Shown here: piece by piece, positions 1 through 6,563 of the stretch
Layout: each line of letters starts with the position of its first letter
How positions within the stretch are numbered: position 1 is the first letter of the stretch
Source: an uncultured Bacteroidales bacterium
Lineage (GTDB): Bacteria > Bacteroidota > Bacteroidia > Bacteroidales > UBA932
Assembly: GCA_945874155.1 (NCBI GenBank)
Contig: CAMCFO010000029.1
Coordinates: 1-35,588 of the forward strand
Reading direction: 5' to 3'
Length of the DNA stretch: 35,588 nt
The notes under the pieces: generated by a model
Told to the model about the DNA's origin: nothing
The model's database searches: none
The model's input: only the letters and a program-made list of their open reading frames with translations
Made by a program: the position numbers and the translations under genes

Positions 1-124
1 AACCCTCTTAGGCCCCAACCATTCGATATTTTTAAAATTTTGTCATGTGCTTAATAATTTTTATAATTATGAACATCAATGGAATTATAATAGGTGCTGC
101 CGTATTTCTTAGCATCGGAATCTG

Positions 125-193
125 CTACTTGCAGCGGACAGGTGATACGATGGCTCCGTCCTTCTTGAGCTGGGCGAAAGCCTTGTCAACCTT
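125..193 (-). pseudogene. possible 3' remnant of an unidentified gene
   Basis: Directly downstream of the FMN reductase stop, the minus strand reads KVDKAFAQLKKDGAIVSPVR then C, K and a TAG stop. The composition looks like a protein C-terminus and vaguely recalls the last strand of VOC/glyoxalase-fold proteins, but the similarity is too short to name a family. No start codon belongs to it. The rest of 1-196 is AT-rich and shows nothing I recognise on either strand. Confidence 0.25.
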
Positions 194-196
194 AAA

Positions 197-754
197 TTAT
201 TGTATAAAATCAATAAATGCGTCAACCTGTGATTTCAGAAGGGCAGTCTGCTCTTCGGTCAGAATCATACGCCCTTCGGTCCAAGCCTCCCTGTTCAACT
301 GAATTCCAGTCTGGGGTTCAGTCATTACTTCAGCCCTGATAAAAGGTAATGTCAGCAGCTCTGTCAGTTTTTCCCTGCATCTGGCCGTTGCCGATGCTCC
401 TCCTGCCCCACTCAGCGCCACTTTCTTTCCGTTTATGGCAAGAGGGGTCTGACGGTCTCCGGCGATCAGTGGACGGGAGAGCCAGTCGATGAGATTCTTC
501 AGATGACCTGGGTAACTGTAATTGTATTCGGGAGAGAATATCCAGAGAGCATCGGCCTCTGCCACCTTTTCCCTGACCTTCCTTACCGCCTCGGGTGCAG
601 GAAATTCAAAGTCCTGGTTCATCAGCGGCACATCCGAATAGTCCAGATATTCCACTGTCGCCCTGCCGTCCAGCATACGCTCCGCCTCTTCTGCCAGCTT
701 CCGGTTGAAGGAACCCTCGCGCAGTGATCCAATAATGAAAAGTATTTTCTTCAT
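197..754 (-). CDS. NADPH-dependent FMN reductase (flavodoxin-like fold)
   Basis: A 185-residue cytoplasmic flavoprotein of the NAD(P)H-dependent FMN reductase/quinone reductase family, expected to move electrons from NAD(P)H through FMN to quinones, azo dyes or chromate. Visible family marks are the N-terminal strand and phosphate-binding loop (KKILFIIGSLREGSFNRKL, residues 2-20), the flavin-contacting PEYNYSYPGHLKNLIDWLSR segment around residues 75-94, and the GKKVALSGAGGASA strand-loop around 108-121. Length is normal for the family. The start is the ATG at 754, behind a TAnnTTTG box on the minus strand at 814-821. It stands alone. Its promoter and first codons are duplicated upstream of the DUF418 gene. 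The physiological substrate cannot be told from sequence. Confidence 0.9.
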   Translation of the reverse strand: MKKILFIIGSLREGSFNRKLAEEAERMLDGRATVEYLDYSDVPLMNQDFEFPAPEAVRKVREKVAEADALWIFSPEYNYSYPGHLKNLIDWLSRPLIAGDRQTPLAINGKKVALSGAGGASATARCREKLTELLTLPFIRAEVMTEPQTGIQLNREAWTEGRMILTEEQTALLKSQVDAFIDFIQ

Positions 755-826
755 CGTGTATCAGTTATTTATGGATTGACCGATTATATCTGCCTCTGTC
801 AATTCCGACACGGCAAAGATAATATT
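747..826 (-). repeat. duplicated promoter/start segment, copy 1 (FMN reductase)
   Basis: This 80-bp stretch carries the FMN reductase start codon, its 5' leader and its -7 box. It aligns without gaps to 3119-3198, with about 12 mismatches by hand count. Both copies keep the ATGAAGAA start, the GGTCAATCCATAAA leader motif (minus-strand sense) and the promoter core. Confidence 0.8.
814..821 (-). promoter_or_regulatory. Bacteroidota-type -7 promoter box for the FMN reductase gene
   Basis: On the minus strand the bases read TATCTTTG, matching TAnnTTTG, the -7 element used by the primary sigma factor of Bacteroidota. It lies about 60 nt upstream of the ATG, leaving a leader of roughly 50 nt. I see no clean -33 TTTG. 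Confidence 0.6.
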
Positions 827-860
827 TTGATTCCGGATTTCCCTCTCTGTTCATCATCTC

Positions 861-1067
861 GAAAAAAACAACGCCTCTTTAGCCATTGTGTATCTTATAG
901 CATATCATACCTTTGCAAAAGTAATAAAACAATGGTTATTCAATATGAAAAAGTATTTTCTTCTTACAGTCTTTACACTGGTGGCAACACTTTGGGCAAA
1001 CGCTCAGAATCTTGATAAAATGCAATGGTTCAACGAACCTGATGCGGTCTGTGTCACGCTGAAATAA
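861..1067 (+). pseudogene. deleted copy of the luxR/DUF1349 divergent junction
   Basis: Positions 878-1042 repeat 5431-5597 almost base for base: the luxR start codon (CAT at 884-886), both promoter boxes, and the first 32 codons of the DUF1349 gene. The copy starts at ATG 945, encodes the same signal peptide (MKKYFLLTVFTLVATLWANA), then leaves the parent after the NEP motif and reads DAVCVTLK and TAA at 1065-1067, giving 40 residues. To the left, gaaaaaaacaacgcct at 861-876 resembles 4650-4665 beyond the 3' end of luxR, so the luxR body appears deleted from this copy. It may still be transcribed and make a short exported peptide, but decay is the simpler reading. The rest of 755-1136 is otherwise without genes. 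Confidence 0.75.
908..923. promoter_or_regulatory. duplicated pair of opposed -7 boxes
   Basis: TACCTTTG (plus strand, 908-915) abuts CAAAAGTA (916-923), which reads TACTTTTG on the minus strand. Both match TAnnTTTG, and both are retained from the parental luxR/DUF1349 promoter at 5462-5477. The plus box lies about 30 nt before the ATG of the 40-residue remnant. Confidence 0.55.
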
Positions 1068-1124
1068 TAGATAATATTTGAACAGAAAAGGAAGAAATCC
1101 TTCCTTTATTATTCAAAAAATTAC

Positions 1125-1132
1125 TATATTTG
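1125..1132 (+). promoter_or_regulatory. -7 box almost touching the antitoxin start codon
   Basis: TATATTTG matches TAnnTTTG and ends only four bases before the ATG at 1137. Transcription starting the usual 5-8 nt downstream would begin at or inside that start codon. The mRNA would then be leaderless, or translation would start at the second ATG, 1152. Confidence 0.6.
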
Positions 1133-1136
1133 CGGT

Positions 1137-1763
1137 ATGAATAGACAATTAATGGAAATAGGAGCTGTCCCAGTAACGACTTCAGCCATTGAATCGTTGT
1201 ATCCGGAACTCAAGTCATCAGAGAAGAAGGTTGTTTGGCTTGAAAAGAATGGATATATCATAAGATTGAAGCGAGGACTCTATGTCGTCAATCCCGAACA
1301 TTCAGGAAAGATGCTTTCAAGTGAACTGATTGCCAATCATCTTTATGCGCCTTCATATATCTCTATGTCAACGGCATTAAGATATTATGGCTTAATTCCA
1401 GAGGCTGTGTATACGCATCAATCAATGACGGTAAAGCATTCTCGAAGTTTTCAAACTCCTATAGGGAATTACGATTACAAGTATATTTCCAGAACTGCTT
1501 TCTCTGTTGGAGTAAGGAGTATTCATAAGGGCGAATATGCTTTCGTGATAGCATCGCCCGAAAAGGCTTTGTGCGACCTGATAGCAAATACATCCAAGGT
1601 AAATCTGCGTTTTATGAAGGATGTTGAGAACTATCTTGAGCATGATATCCGAATGGATATGGATGAGTTCTATAAATTTGATGCAACTATTTTTGAAGAG
1701 TATATAAAGGTAGGCAAGAAGGCCGACTCTATTGCAAGCGTATTAAAGTTTCTGAGACGATGA
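1137..1763 (+). CDS. AbiEi-type antitoxin / transcriptional regulator
   Basis: A 208-residue protein resembling AbiEi antitoxins of type IV toxin-antitoxin systems, which repress their own operon and counteract a nucleotidyltransferase toxin (AbiEii). The N-terminal third is a winged helix (residues about 10-55) ending in the characteristic WLEKNGYIIRLKRGLYVV strand pair. It is followed by LIANHLYAPSYISMSTALRY and the SPEKALCDLI motif near residues 140-149, both typical of the AbiEi core. The start may be 1137 or the ATG at 1152, given how close the promoter lies. Normally an AbiEii gene of about 300 codons overlaps the stop. Here only a 16-codon stub follows, so the antitoxin appears to be an orphan. 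Family assignment is firm; present activity is inference. Confidence 0.8.
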   Translation: MNRQLMEIGAVPVTTSAIESLYPELKSSEKKVVWLEKNGYIIRLKRGLYVVNPEHSGKMLSSELIANHLYAPSYISMSTALRYYGLIPEAVYTHQSMTVKHSRSFQTPIGNYDYKYISRTAFSVGVRSIHKGEYAFVIASPEKALCDLIANTSKVNLRFMKDVENYLEHDIRMDMDEFYKFDATIFEEYIKVGKKADSIASVLKFLRR

Positions 1764-1810
1764 AAAATGAAATTTTGAATCTGCAGCATTTTATGGCGGT
1801 ACATGTCTAA
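1760..1810 (+). pseudogene. stub of an AbiEii-like toxin gene
   Basis: An ATG at 1760 overlaps the antitoxin stop as ATGA, the usual coupling of abiEi to abiEii. It reads MKNEILNLQHFMAVHV and then stops at TAA 1808-1810. The following 35 bp keep no toxin motif. The overlap and position are seen directly; that this is the remains of a nucleotidyltransferase toxin is inferred from context only. Confidence 0.4.
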
Positions 1811-1847
1811 GAATCTTTCATAGATGAAGAGCGCCAAATTGCAGAAT

Positions 1848-1890
1848 AAAGCAGACGAAAAGGGCATTGAAGCTGCTTTTCGTCTGCTTT
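1848..1890. terminator. bidirectional hairpin terminator
   Basis: A perfect 15-bp inverted repeat (AAAGCAGACGAAAAG at 1848-1862 and its complement at 1876-1890) encloses a 13-nt loop. It lies between the 3' ends of the antitoxin gene and the convergent DUF418 gene, with A/T runs in the stem ends, so it can serve both. Confidence 0.8.
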
Positions 1891-1905
1891 GCTTGAAAGG
1901 TTCTG

Positions 1906-3084
1906 TTATCTGATCCAGGTACCCCGTCGCCAAAGTTCCTCGAACGGACCGCGCTTGTGGCTCTTGAGCCACCACGTGCAGAACCAGTACTGCAGAGCGA
2001 TGAAGGCTGCACCCATCAGCCAGCTTGCTGTATGGCCGCAGACACGGAAAAGTCCGAAGCCCCAGTTGTAGAACAACATTGCTCCGATTATTGATTGACC
2101 GAGATAATTGGTGAGGCTCATCTTACCATAAGGCGCTATTTTGATGAGCCAATTCCTGGCTGAGGTTTTATAGAAAAGCATCACTGTGCCGGAAATGATT
2201 ACCATCATCATGGCAAAATTCTTCCACATGTTCAGAAGCACGTTCAAACTTTTGTCAACGCATGGGATGTCTGCAATTCCAGGCAAAAGATGGTAGGCTG
2301 GAATGAGCAAAAACAGCGAAGCTATAGCTATAACAAAAATGTTTCTCCAAATGACAAGATTGTTTCCTTCATTGTATAACAGCCTTTTACGTCCAATATA
2401 TATGCCCACAAGGAAAAGGAAGACGGTCTGGGTCATTCGTCCGTTTTCAATAGCCCAGAGGAAATTTACAGGCAGTCCGTAGCGTATTCCGGCCACCGCA
2501 ACATCCAGCATCGAGCCTGTGGCCTGAGCTGTGGCGAGGGCACCCCAGCAGGAGCCGCTTCCGAGATTTAGAATCGGAGTTGTCGGATCGATGAGTCCGA
2601 GCAAAATGTAGGTCAGTTCAACTGGTTGGAGTCCGAGAAAGATTGCAAAAGCAAGAATTACCTTGTTGCTTGCCCTGATAAATGGAATGACCAGAAGTCC
2701 GCATACGGCATATAGGAACAGAATATCTCCGTTGAAGAACAGCAGGTCGAAGAGTCCGAACATCATCAGGAGCACCATCCTCCAGACAAAGCGGGGACGG
2801 AAGTCTATGCCTTTCTGGGCCTGGTTGTCATGCTGGATGTAGAAGCTCAGACCGAAGAGGGTAGCGAAGATTGCATACATTTTTCCTGCAAGCAGGTAGA
2901 ATGTAGTGTCCCATACCGCCTTGTTCATCGCTGCCCAGAAAGGGCTTGACGGCTCTGGAAAATTGTAAAAATTCAGGTGCTCTATGAAGTGAATGAGCAC
3001 GATTCCTCCGATTGCGATGCCACGGAGTACGTCTGCAACATCAATCCTTGTGTTTGGCAGTGTGGATGGTGTGTATTTATACAT
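1906..3084 (-). CDS. DUF418 (YeiB-like) integral membrane protein
   Basis: A 392-residue inner-membrane protein with about ten hydrophobic segments. The N-terminus (RIDVADVLRGIAIGGIVLIH, residues 13-32) is the hallmark opening of YeiB/DUF418 proteins. The C-terminal part shows the YGKMSLTNYLGQSIIGAMLF block and closes with GPFEELWRRGTW, the diagnostic end of the DUF418 domain. Length fits the family. The biochemical role is unknown: transport or acyl transfer have been suggested because the fold resembles acyltransferase-3 proteins, and nothing here decides. Two minus-strand -7 boxes lie upstream (3186-3193 and 3255-3262). Between promoter and gene sits a duplicated, immediately terminated start (ATG AAG AAG TAA, 3126 down to 3115) borrowed from the FMN reductase promoter. 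Confidence 0.88.
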   Translation of the reverse strand: MYKYTPSTLPNTRIDVADVLRGIAIGGIVLIHFIEHLNFYNFPEPSSPFWAAMNKAVWDTTFYLLAGKMYAIFATLFGLSFYIQHDNQAQKGIDFRPRFVWRMVLLMMFGLFDLLFFNGDILFLYAVCGLLVIPFIRASNKVILAFAIFLGLQPVELTYILLGLIDPTTPILNLGSGSCWGALATAQATGSMLDVAVAGIRYGLPVNFLWAIENGRMTQTVFLFLVGIYIGRKRLLYNEGNNLVIWRNIFVIAIASLFLLIPAYHLLPGIADIPCVDKSLNVLLNMWKNFAMMMVIISGTVMLFYKTSARNWLIKIAPYGKMSLTNYLGQSIIGAMLFYNWGFGLFRVCGHTASWLMGAAFIALQYWFCTWWLKSHKRGPFEELWRRGTWIR

Positions 3085-3118
3085 TTCTGTATAGTGTTTT
3101 ATATAAATCAGATCTTAC

Positions 3119-3198
3119 TTCTTCATCGTGTGTCAGTTGTTTATGGATTGACCGGTCTTAGGTGCTTCAGTCAATTCCGACACTGCAAAGGTAACATT
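3119..3198 (-). repeat. duplicated promoter/start segment, copy 2 (upstream of DUF418 gene)
   Basis: Gap-free partner of 747-826. It ends inside a vestigial start whose reading frame closes after three codons (Met-Lys-Lys-stop at 3115-3126). The real DUF418 start follows 31 nt later, so the cassette supplies promoter and leader, not coding sequence. Confidence 0.8.
3186..3193 (-). promoter_or_regulatory. -7 promoter box for the DUF418 gene
   Basis: Reads TACCTTTG on the minus strand, at the same position in the duplicated cassette as the FMN reductase box. A second match, TATATTTG, lies farther upstream at 3255-3262 on the minus strand, so two start points are possible. Confidence 0.55.
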
Positions 3199-3316
3199 AT
3201 AAAACCGTAGTTTATTACACTATGGCTCCAATGCGCGTTTTTCCATTCCGAAAGCAAATATACGGTAAAAATCCCTCTGGACAGAGCTCATTATTGCTTT
3301 CTATCTATTAATTTCT

Positions 3317-3340
3317 TAATTTTGCCTCGCCTTTCGAGGC
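3317..3340 (+). promoter_or_regulatory. promoter box and 5' stem for the lipoprotein/MauE pair
   Basis: TAATTTTG at 3317-3324 matches TAnnTTTG, with TTGC about 20 bp upstream as a possible -33 element. Right behind it, GCCTCG (3324-3329) and CGAGGC (3335-3340) can pair, so the transcript may begin with or just inside a small stem-loop. The leader to the ATG at 3377 is about 45 nt. Confidence 0.5.
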
Positions 3341-3376
3341 ATAGATATATTGTAAAACATTGAAGTCCTACAAAAA

Positions 3377-3625
3377 ATGAAGAAGTTGTTTTTTGCAGCG
3401 ATTGCTGCAACATTGTTGCTTTCATCTTGCGCTAAGCCCGATAAGTGCAAGTGTTCGTTTGAGTTGAATTCAGACACTTTTGACGTCGCATTGAAGGATC
3501 AGATCATCCCGCGTCCTGAAGACAAGGACTGCTCGCAGATCAAGCTTGAGGATATAAAGGGAGATGTGGTTTCTATCGATCTTTCAAAGATCGGTAAGGT
3601 CAAATGTGTAAATCATCAGGAGTAA
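3377..3625 (+). CDS. small cysteine-rich lipoprotein, unknown function
   Basis: An 82-residue protein starting with a lipoprotein signal: MKK, a hydrophobic stretch, then LLLSSC with the lipidated cysteine at residue 18. The mature part is only about 65 residues and contains CKC (residues 24-26) plus two further cysteines, so disulfide chemistry is plausible. I do not recognise a family. It overlaps the next gene, a membrane protein with its own thiol motifs, by 22 bp, which implies translational coupling and a shared role in the periplasm. The partner suggests this could be a substrate or redox partner of the MauE-thioredoxin protein. That is inference from context. Confidence 0.7.
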   Translation: MKKLFFAAIAATLLLSSCAKPDKCKCSFELNSDTFDVALKDQIIPRPEDKDCSQIKLEDIKGDVVSIDLSKIGKVKCVNHQE

Positions 3626-4530
3626 TCTTGAAATCAGCAGTCAGAATTATCTTGGGAGCATTCTTTGCTCTCTCAGCATTAGCGAAGCTCTCCTCGATGG
3701 AGAGCTTCGAATTATATATATTCTCATTCGGTTTTGCCGGTTTCGACCTTTGTTCAATCGCAGCACGACTCATAATCATTTTCGAATTCCTTATCGGATT
3801 CTTTCTCATATTCAATCTCCTTAGCCGCCCGACAAAATGGCTTACAGCCCTGTCTCTTGTCGGTTTCTCTGCTTTTCTTCTATGGAGGACGCTTTTAGGA
3901 GATAAGGAATCCTGTCATTGCATGGGTGACCTCGTAGACATGAATCCGCTTCAGTCTTTGGGGAAGAATCTCATCCTGGGACTGATGCTGGCATATATTT
4001 GGAACCATGATGGAAAACTTCTGAAACGTCAGAATCTGATTGCGGCTATTTCTGCAGCTGCTGTATCCGTCGGATTGTTCCTGGTATCTCCTCCGGATCT
4101 GTATTATCGCAATATGAGTGATTCTCACGATCTTTCATCGGAAGCATTCCGTCCGGTAGCTGACAGTCTTGGCTTGTCATCTGGAAAGCGTGCAATATGT
4201 TTCTACAGCGGATCATGCGAGCATTGTCAGCATTGCGCATCGAAAATGGCTGGAATAATCAGAAGGCATTCCATTCCATCTGAGAGGGTATCTGTTCTTT
4301 TCATGCAGACACACGAGAACCAGGATTCCGTAGCAGTTTCGTTCTTTGCCGAAAGCGGTGAAGGGCTGGAACTTCCTTATTCATATCTCCACCCGCTCAA
4401 GTTCATCCCTCTGACAAACGGAGCGATGCCTCTTGTCGTTCTTTTCGAAGATGGAGAGCTTGTCAAGGAATATGATTATATTTCCATTGACGAAGACGAA
4501 ATAGCATCATTCTTCGATGATCAACGTTGA
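3604..4530 (+). CDS. MauE/DoxX-like membrane protein fused to a thioredoxin-fold domain
   Basis: A 308-residue fusion. Residues about 10-160 hold five hydrophobic helices of the MauE/DoxX type, with FFALSALAKLSS in helix 1 and the cysteine pair CHC (Cys104, Cys106) followed by MGDLVDMNPLQSLGKNLILG, typical of the redox-linked MauE branch. Residues about 180-308 form a periplasmic domain with CEHCQHC (Cys205, 208, 211) after a hydrophobic strand, a thioredoxin-like active site, and a GAMPLVVLFEDGELVKEY strand including the cis-proline region. The likely job is passing thiol oxidation or reduction across the membrane. The ATG at 3604 lies inside the lipoprotein gene. An in-frame TTG at 3628, five bases behind AGGAG and just past the lipoprotein stop, is an alternative start. 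Confidence 0.8.
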   Translation: MCKSSGVILKSAVRIILGAFFALSALAKLSSMESFELYIFSFGFAGFDLCSIAARLIIIFEFLIGFFLIFNLLSRPTKWLTALSLVGFSAFLLWRTLLGDKESCHCMGDLVDMNPLQSLGKNLILGLMLAYIWNHDGKLLKRQNLIAAISAAAVSVGLFLVSPPDLYYRNMSDSHDLSSEAFRPVADSLGLSSGKRAICFYSGSCEHCQHCASKMAGIIRRHSIPSERVSVLFMQTHENQDSVAVSFFAESGEGLELPYSYLHPLKFIPLTNGAMPLVVLFEDGELVKEYDYISIDEDEIASFFDDQR

Positions 4531-4683
4531 AGAAGCGAGCATCTTGGAGACAAGATAGACATCCACCAGCATTGGAAGTTTCTGGAAGCGATTGCCAGGG
4601 GCGCTGTGGATACGATTGTTGGCAGAACCGCAAGGCCGAAAACCTCATTCCGAAAAAACAACGCCTTGCTCAGGTCGATAATT
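4531..4683 (+). other. spacer with an open frame of unknown origin
   Basis: After the MauE-fusion stop, the same frame stays open for about 60 codons (reading GDKIDIHQHWKFLEAIARGA among others) up to a TAA inside the luxR 3' end. It has no start codon and I recognise no family. It may be leftover coding sequence. The segment cgaaaaaacaacgcct at 4650-4665 recurs at 861-876. Confidence 0.25.
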
Positions 4684-5439
4684 CTATATCAACCCCATCT
4701 GATGGGCCATCCTACAGGCTTGTAAAGAGTTCCTGACATTCATAGACTCGATGATGTTTTGGCGGTGACGGCTGACGGTGTAGATGCTTATACCCAATAT
4801 ATCTGCGATCTCTTTGCTGGAATGCCCCTTGGAAATCAGTTTCAACACCTCCTTTTCACGAGTGGAAAGCATGTCTGATGAGTCTATCTTGAAAAGGGCC
4901 GTTTCCTCTCCGGTTCTGGAATTGACAATTCGGGATTCTGAAAGAGCAGAAGAAGCGGCAATGTATAGGCAAAGGGCGTAGCGGATGGTTTTACCGTAAT
5001 GGAAATAGAATATCTTATGGATGACAGGGCGCAATTCGCCACTGCGTGTGCGCATAGTCAGGGAACTAACCATATAGTATGGGTCAGCTTCATCCGTCTT
5101 TTTCTTTACAAAGGAGAAAAACTTCATTTCTTCCTCCTGCTTGCGTTGCAGTTCATCTGAGGAGATCCGGCATAGAACCTCATCTTCCCATATAGTGTCA
5201 AGTTCGTGGGTTGAACCTTCATCTGCTATACCAAGGTCTTGTCCCAACGCGCCATAAAATATATAACTCTTGCGCTCTTTGAGGTCGCTCAGGACGGAGA
5301 TGCACGATTCCATCCTTGCATACACGGCAGCTATTGTCTTATAAGTGTCAAGCTTTCCGTCAAGAGACTCTTCGGCCGAAGCAAACTGTTCGGAGAAGAT
5401 GTTATCAAGTTCTATATTTTGATGGTTATTTTTAGCCAT
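4684..5439 (-). CDS. LuxR-type HTH transcriptional regulator
   Basis: A 251-residue DNA-binding protein. The C-terminal 60 residues are a clear LuxR/GerE helix-turn-helix: LSTREKEVLKLISKGHSSKE, then IADILGISIYTVSRHRQNI. The N-terminal 180 residues match no sensor domain I can name; the strands around residues 115-160 could form a PAS-like fold. There is no receiver domain or membrane segment, so it is a one-component cytoplasmic regulator. It is divergent from the secreted DUF1349 gene, and the two promoters share one 16-bp core. Regulation of that neighbour and of itself is the natural inference. The start is the ATG at 5439, and this codon is preserved in the deleted copy at 884-886. Confidence 0.85.
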   Translation of the reverse strand: MAKNNHQNIELDNIFSEQFASAEESLDGKLDTYKTIAAVYARMESCISVLSDLKERKSYIFYGALGQDLGIADEGSTHELDTIWEDEVLCRISSDELQRKQEEEMKFFSFVKKKTDEADPYYMVSSLTMRTRSGELRPVIHKIFYFHYGKTIRYALCLYIAASSALSESRIVNSRTGEETALFKIDSSDMLSTREKEVLKLISKGHSSKEIADILGISIYTVSRHRQNIIESMNVRNSLQACRMAHQMGLI

Positions 5440-5461
5440 TGTGTGCCTTATATCATATTTT

Positions 5462-5477
5462 TACCTTTGCAAAATTA
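5462..5477. promoter_or_regulatory. overlapping divergent -7 boxes, luxR / DUF1349 gene
   Basis: TACCTTTG (5462-5469, plus) directly abuts CAAAATTA (5470-5477), which is TAATTTTG on the minus strand. Each box lies where the other promoter should start transcription, so polymerase can occupy only one at a time. A TTG at 5439-5441, about 20 bp upstream of the plus box, fits a -33 element and overlaps the luxR start codon. No comparable -33 element is clear for the minus strand. Confidence 0.6.
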
Positions 5478-5499
5478 ATAAAAACAATGGTTATTTAAT

Positions 5500-6075
5500 A
5501 TGAAAAAGTATTTTCTTCTTACAGTCTTTACACTGGTGGCAACACTATGGGCAAACGCTCAGAATCTTGATAAAATGCAATGGTTCAACGAACCTGAGTC
5601 CTATACAATCAGAAACGGGAAACTTGAAATGGACGTACCGGCACAAACGGACTATTGGAGGATTGCCCACTATGGATTCACGGTTGATGATGGCCCGTTC
5701 CTCTACACCACAGTAGGCGGAGAGTTCGAAGCAAAGATCAAAGTGAGCGGAGATTATAAAGTACGTTTCGACCAGGCAGGAATGATGATTCGTAAGGATC
5801 CCTCCGATTGGAGTGTAATCGAACTCAAGGAACCTATTCAGTTTCTTTGGCTGAAGGCTGTACGCCGTCTCGATGCAATTGAGCTCTATTACAGCTTTGA
5901 CGACAAGGAATATACGATGATGCGTACCCTCTGGATGCAGGACAATTGTCCCCTTATGGTAGGGCCTGTTGCAGCCTGTCCTGACGGCCAGGGCTTCAAA
6001 GCGGTGTTCTCACACTTTAAAGTGAAGCATCTTCCTGATCAGAGACGAGTAGAGTGGCTTATGAACAATCAGTGA
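5500..6075 (+). CDS. secreted DUF1349 protein (concanavalin A-like fold)
   Basis: A 191-residue protein with a signal peptide (residues 1-20, ending ANA before Q21). The mature part shows the DUF1349 pattern: an N-terminal WFNEPESYTIRNGKLEMDVP strand pair, a GGEFEAKIKVSGDYKVRFDQ strand block, AGMMIRKDPSDWSVIELKEP, and a C-terminal strand FKAVFSHFKVKH. DUF1349 proteins have a jelly-roll/concanavalin-like fold and are thought to bind carbohydrate or ligand; catalytic activity is not established. Length is normal. It is divergent from the LuxR regulator and ends tail-to-tail with the GH97 fragment, overlapping it by 7 bp. Its promoter and first 32 codons are duplicated at 878-1042. Confidence 0.85.
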   Translation: MKKYFLLTVFTLVATLWANAQNLDKMQWFNEPESYTIRNGKLEMDVPAQTDYWRIAHYGFTVDDGPFLYTTVGGEFEAKIKVSGDYKVRFDQAGMMIRKDPSDWSVIELKEPIQFLWLKAVRRLDAIELYYSFDDKEYTMMRTLWMQDNCPLMVGPVAACPDGQGFKAVFSHFKVKHLPDQRRVEWLMNNQ

Positions 6076-6449
6076 CGCAGCAGAAGTCCGTTATAGGCAT
6101 CCTTGACAGAAGAGCGTTCTCCGTATGGATTGTGCCAAAGGGTATCCCGGCTGAAAGTCTCGGTATAATCAAGCACCAGATTATCAAACCATTTTGCCGT
6201 TTTGTCTGCCTTCTTTCCGAGAGCATTCTCCCAGACGTGTTTGTCAAATGTCACGTCAAGCGCAGACTCAAGCACAACCGGCCTTCCGCAATAGCTTGTC
6301 TGATAAGTGATTGACATTTTCCCATCGACAATGCTTGCAGAAATTTCCGCAACTTGCGAGCCATCTGGCGATTCAACCTTAAAGCTTTGGGACGAGGCCG
6401 CTGCAGTTGATAGGAAAAATGATAGTAAGAGTACAATATTCCGCTTCAT
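6069..6449 (-). pseudogene. N-terminal fragment of a GH97 glycoside hydrolase
   Basis: The 126 residues start with a signal peptide (MKRNIVLLLSFFLSTAAASS) and continue as the N-terminal beta-sandwich of GH97 enzymes: FKVESPDGSQVAEI, then SITYQTSYCGRPVVLESAL, and a closing motif TLWHNPYGERSSVKDAYNGL, which matches the conserved GERS.V.D.YNEL segment. Full-length GH97 enzymes (alpha-glucosidases or alpha-galactosidases of starch/oligosaccharide systems) are about 640-720 residues. The (beta/alpha)8 catalytic barrel is absent here, so no activity is expected. The reading frame stops seven bases inside the end of the convergent DUF1349 gene, which marks the deletion junction. Confidence 0.8.
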
Positions 6450-6563
6450 AATGATAAATATTCCAAATATTCATCATTATTAACGGACAAGTATTATTTA
6501 ATTGTAATGATATCAATGCGCAAGAACTACTTTACCGTGGACACGGTTGAAGAAAATTGAACA

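Noticed and set aside
776..1015. 79-codon plus-strand frame in the gap before the antitoxin
   Set aside because: It reads through the duplicated promoters in a frame different from the DUF1349 remnant and has no protein-like pattern.
5079..5478. Plus-strand frame covering the luxR start (79 codons at 5239-5478)
   Set aside because: It is antisense to luxR and runs through its promoter; no protein-like features.
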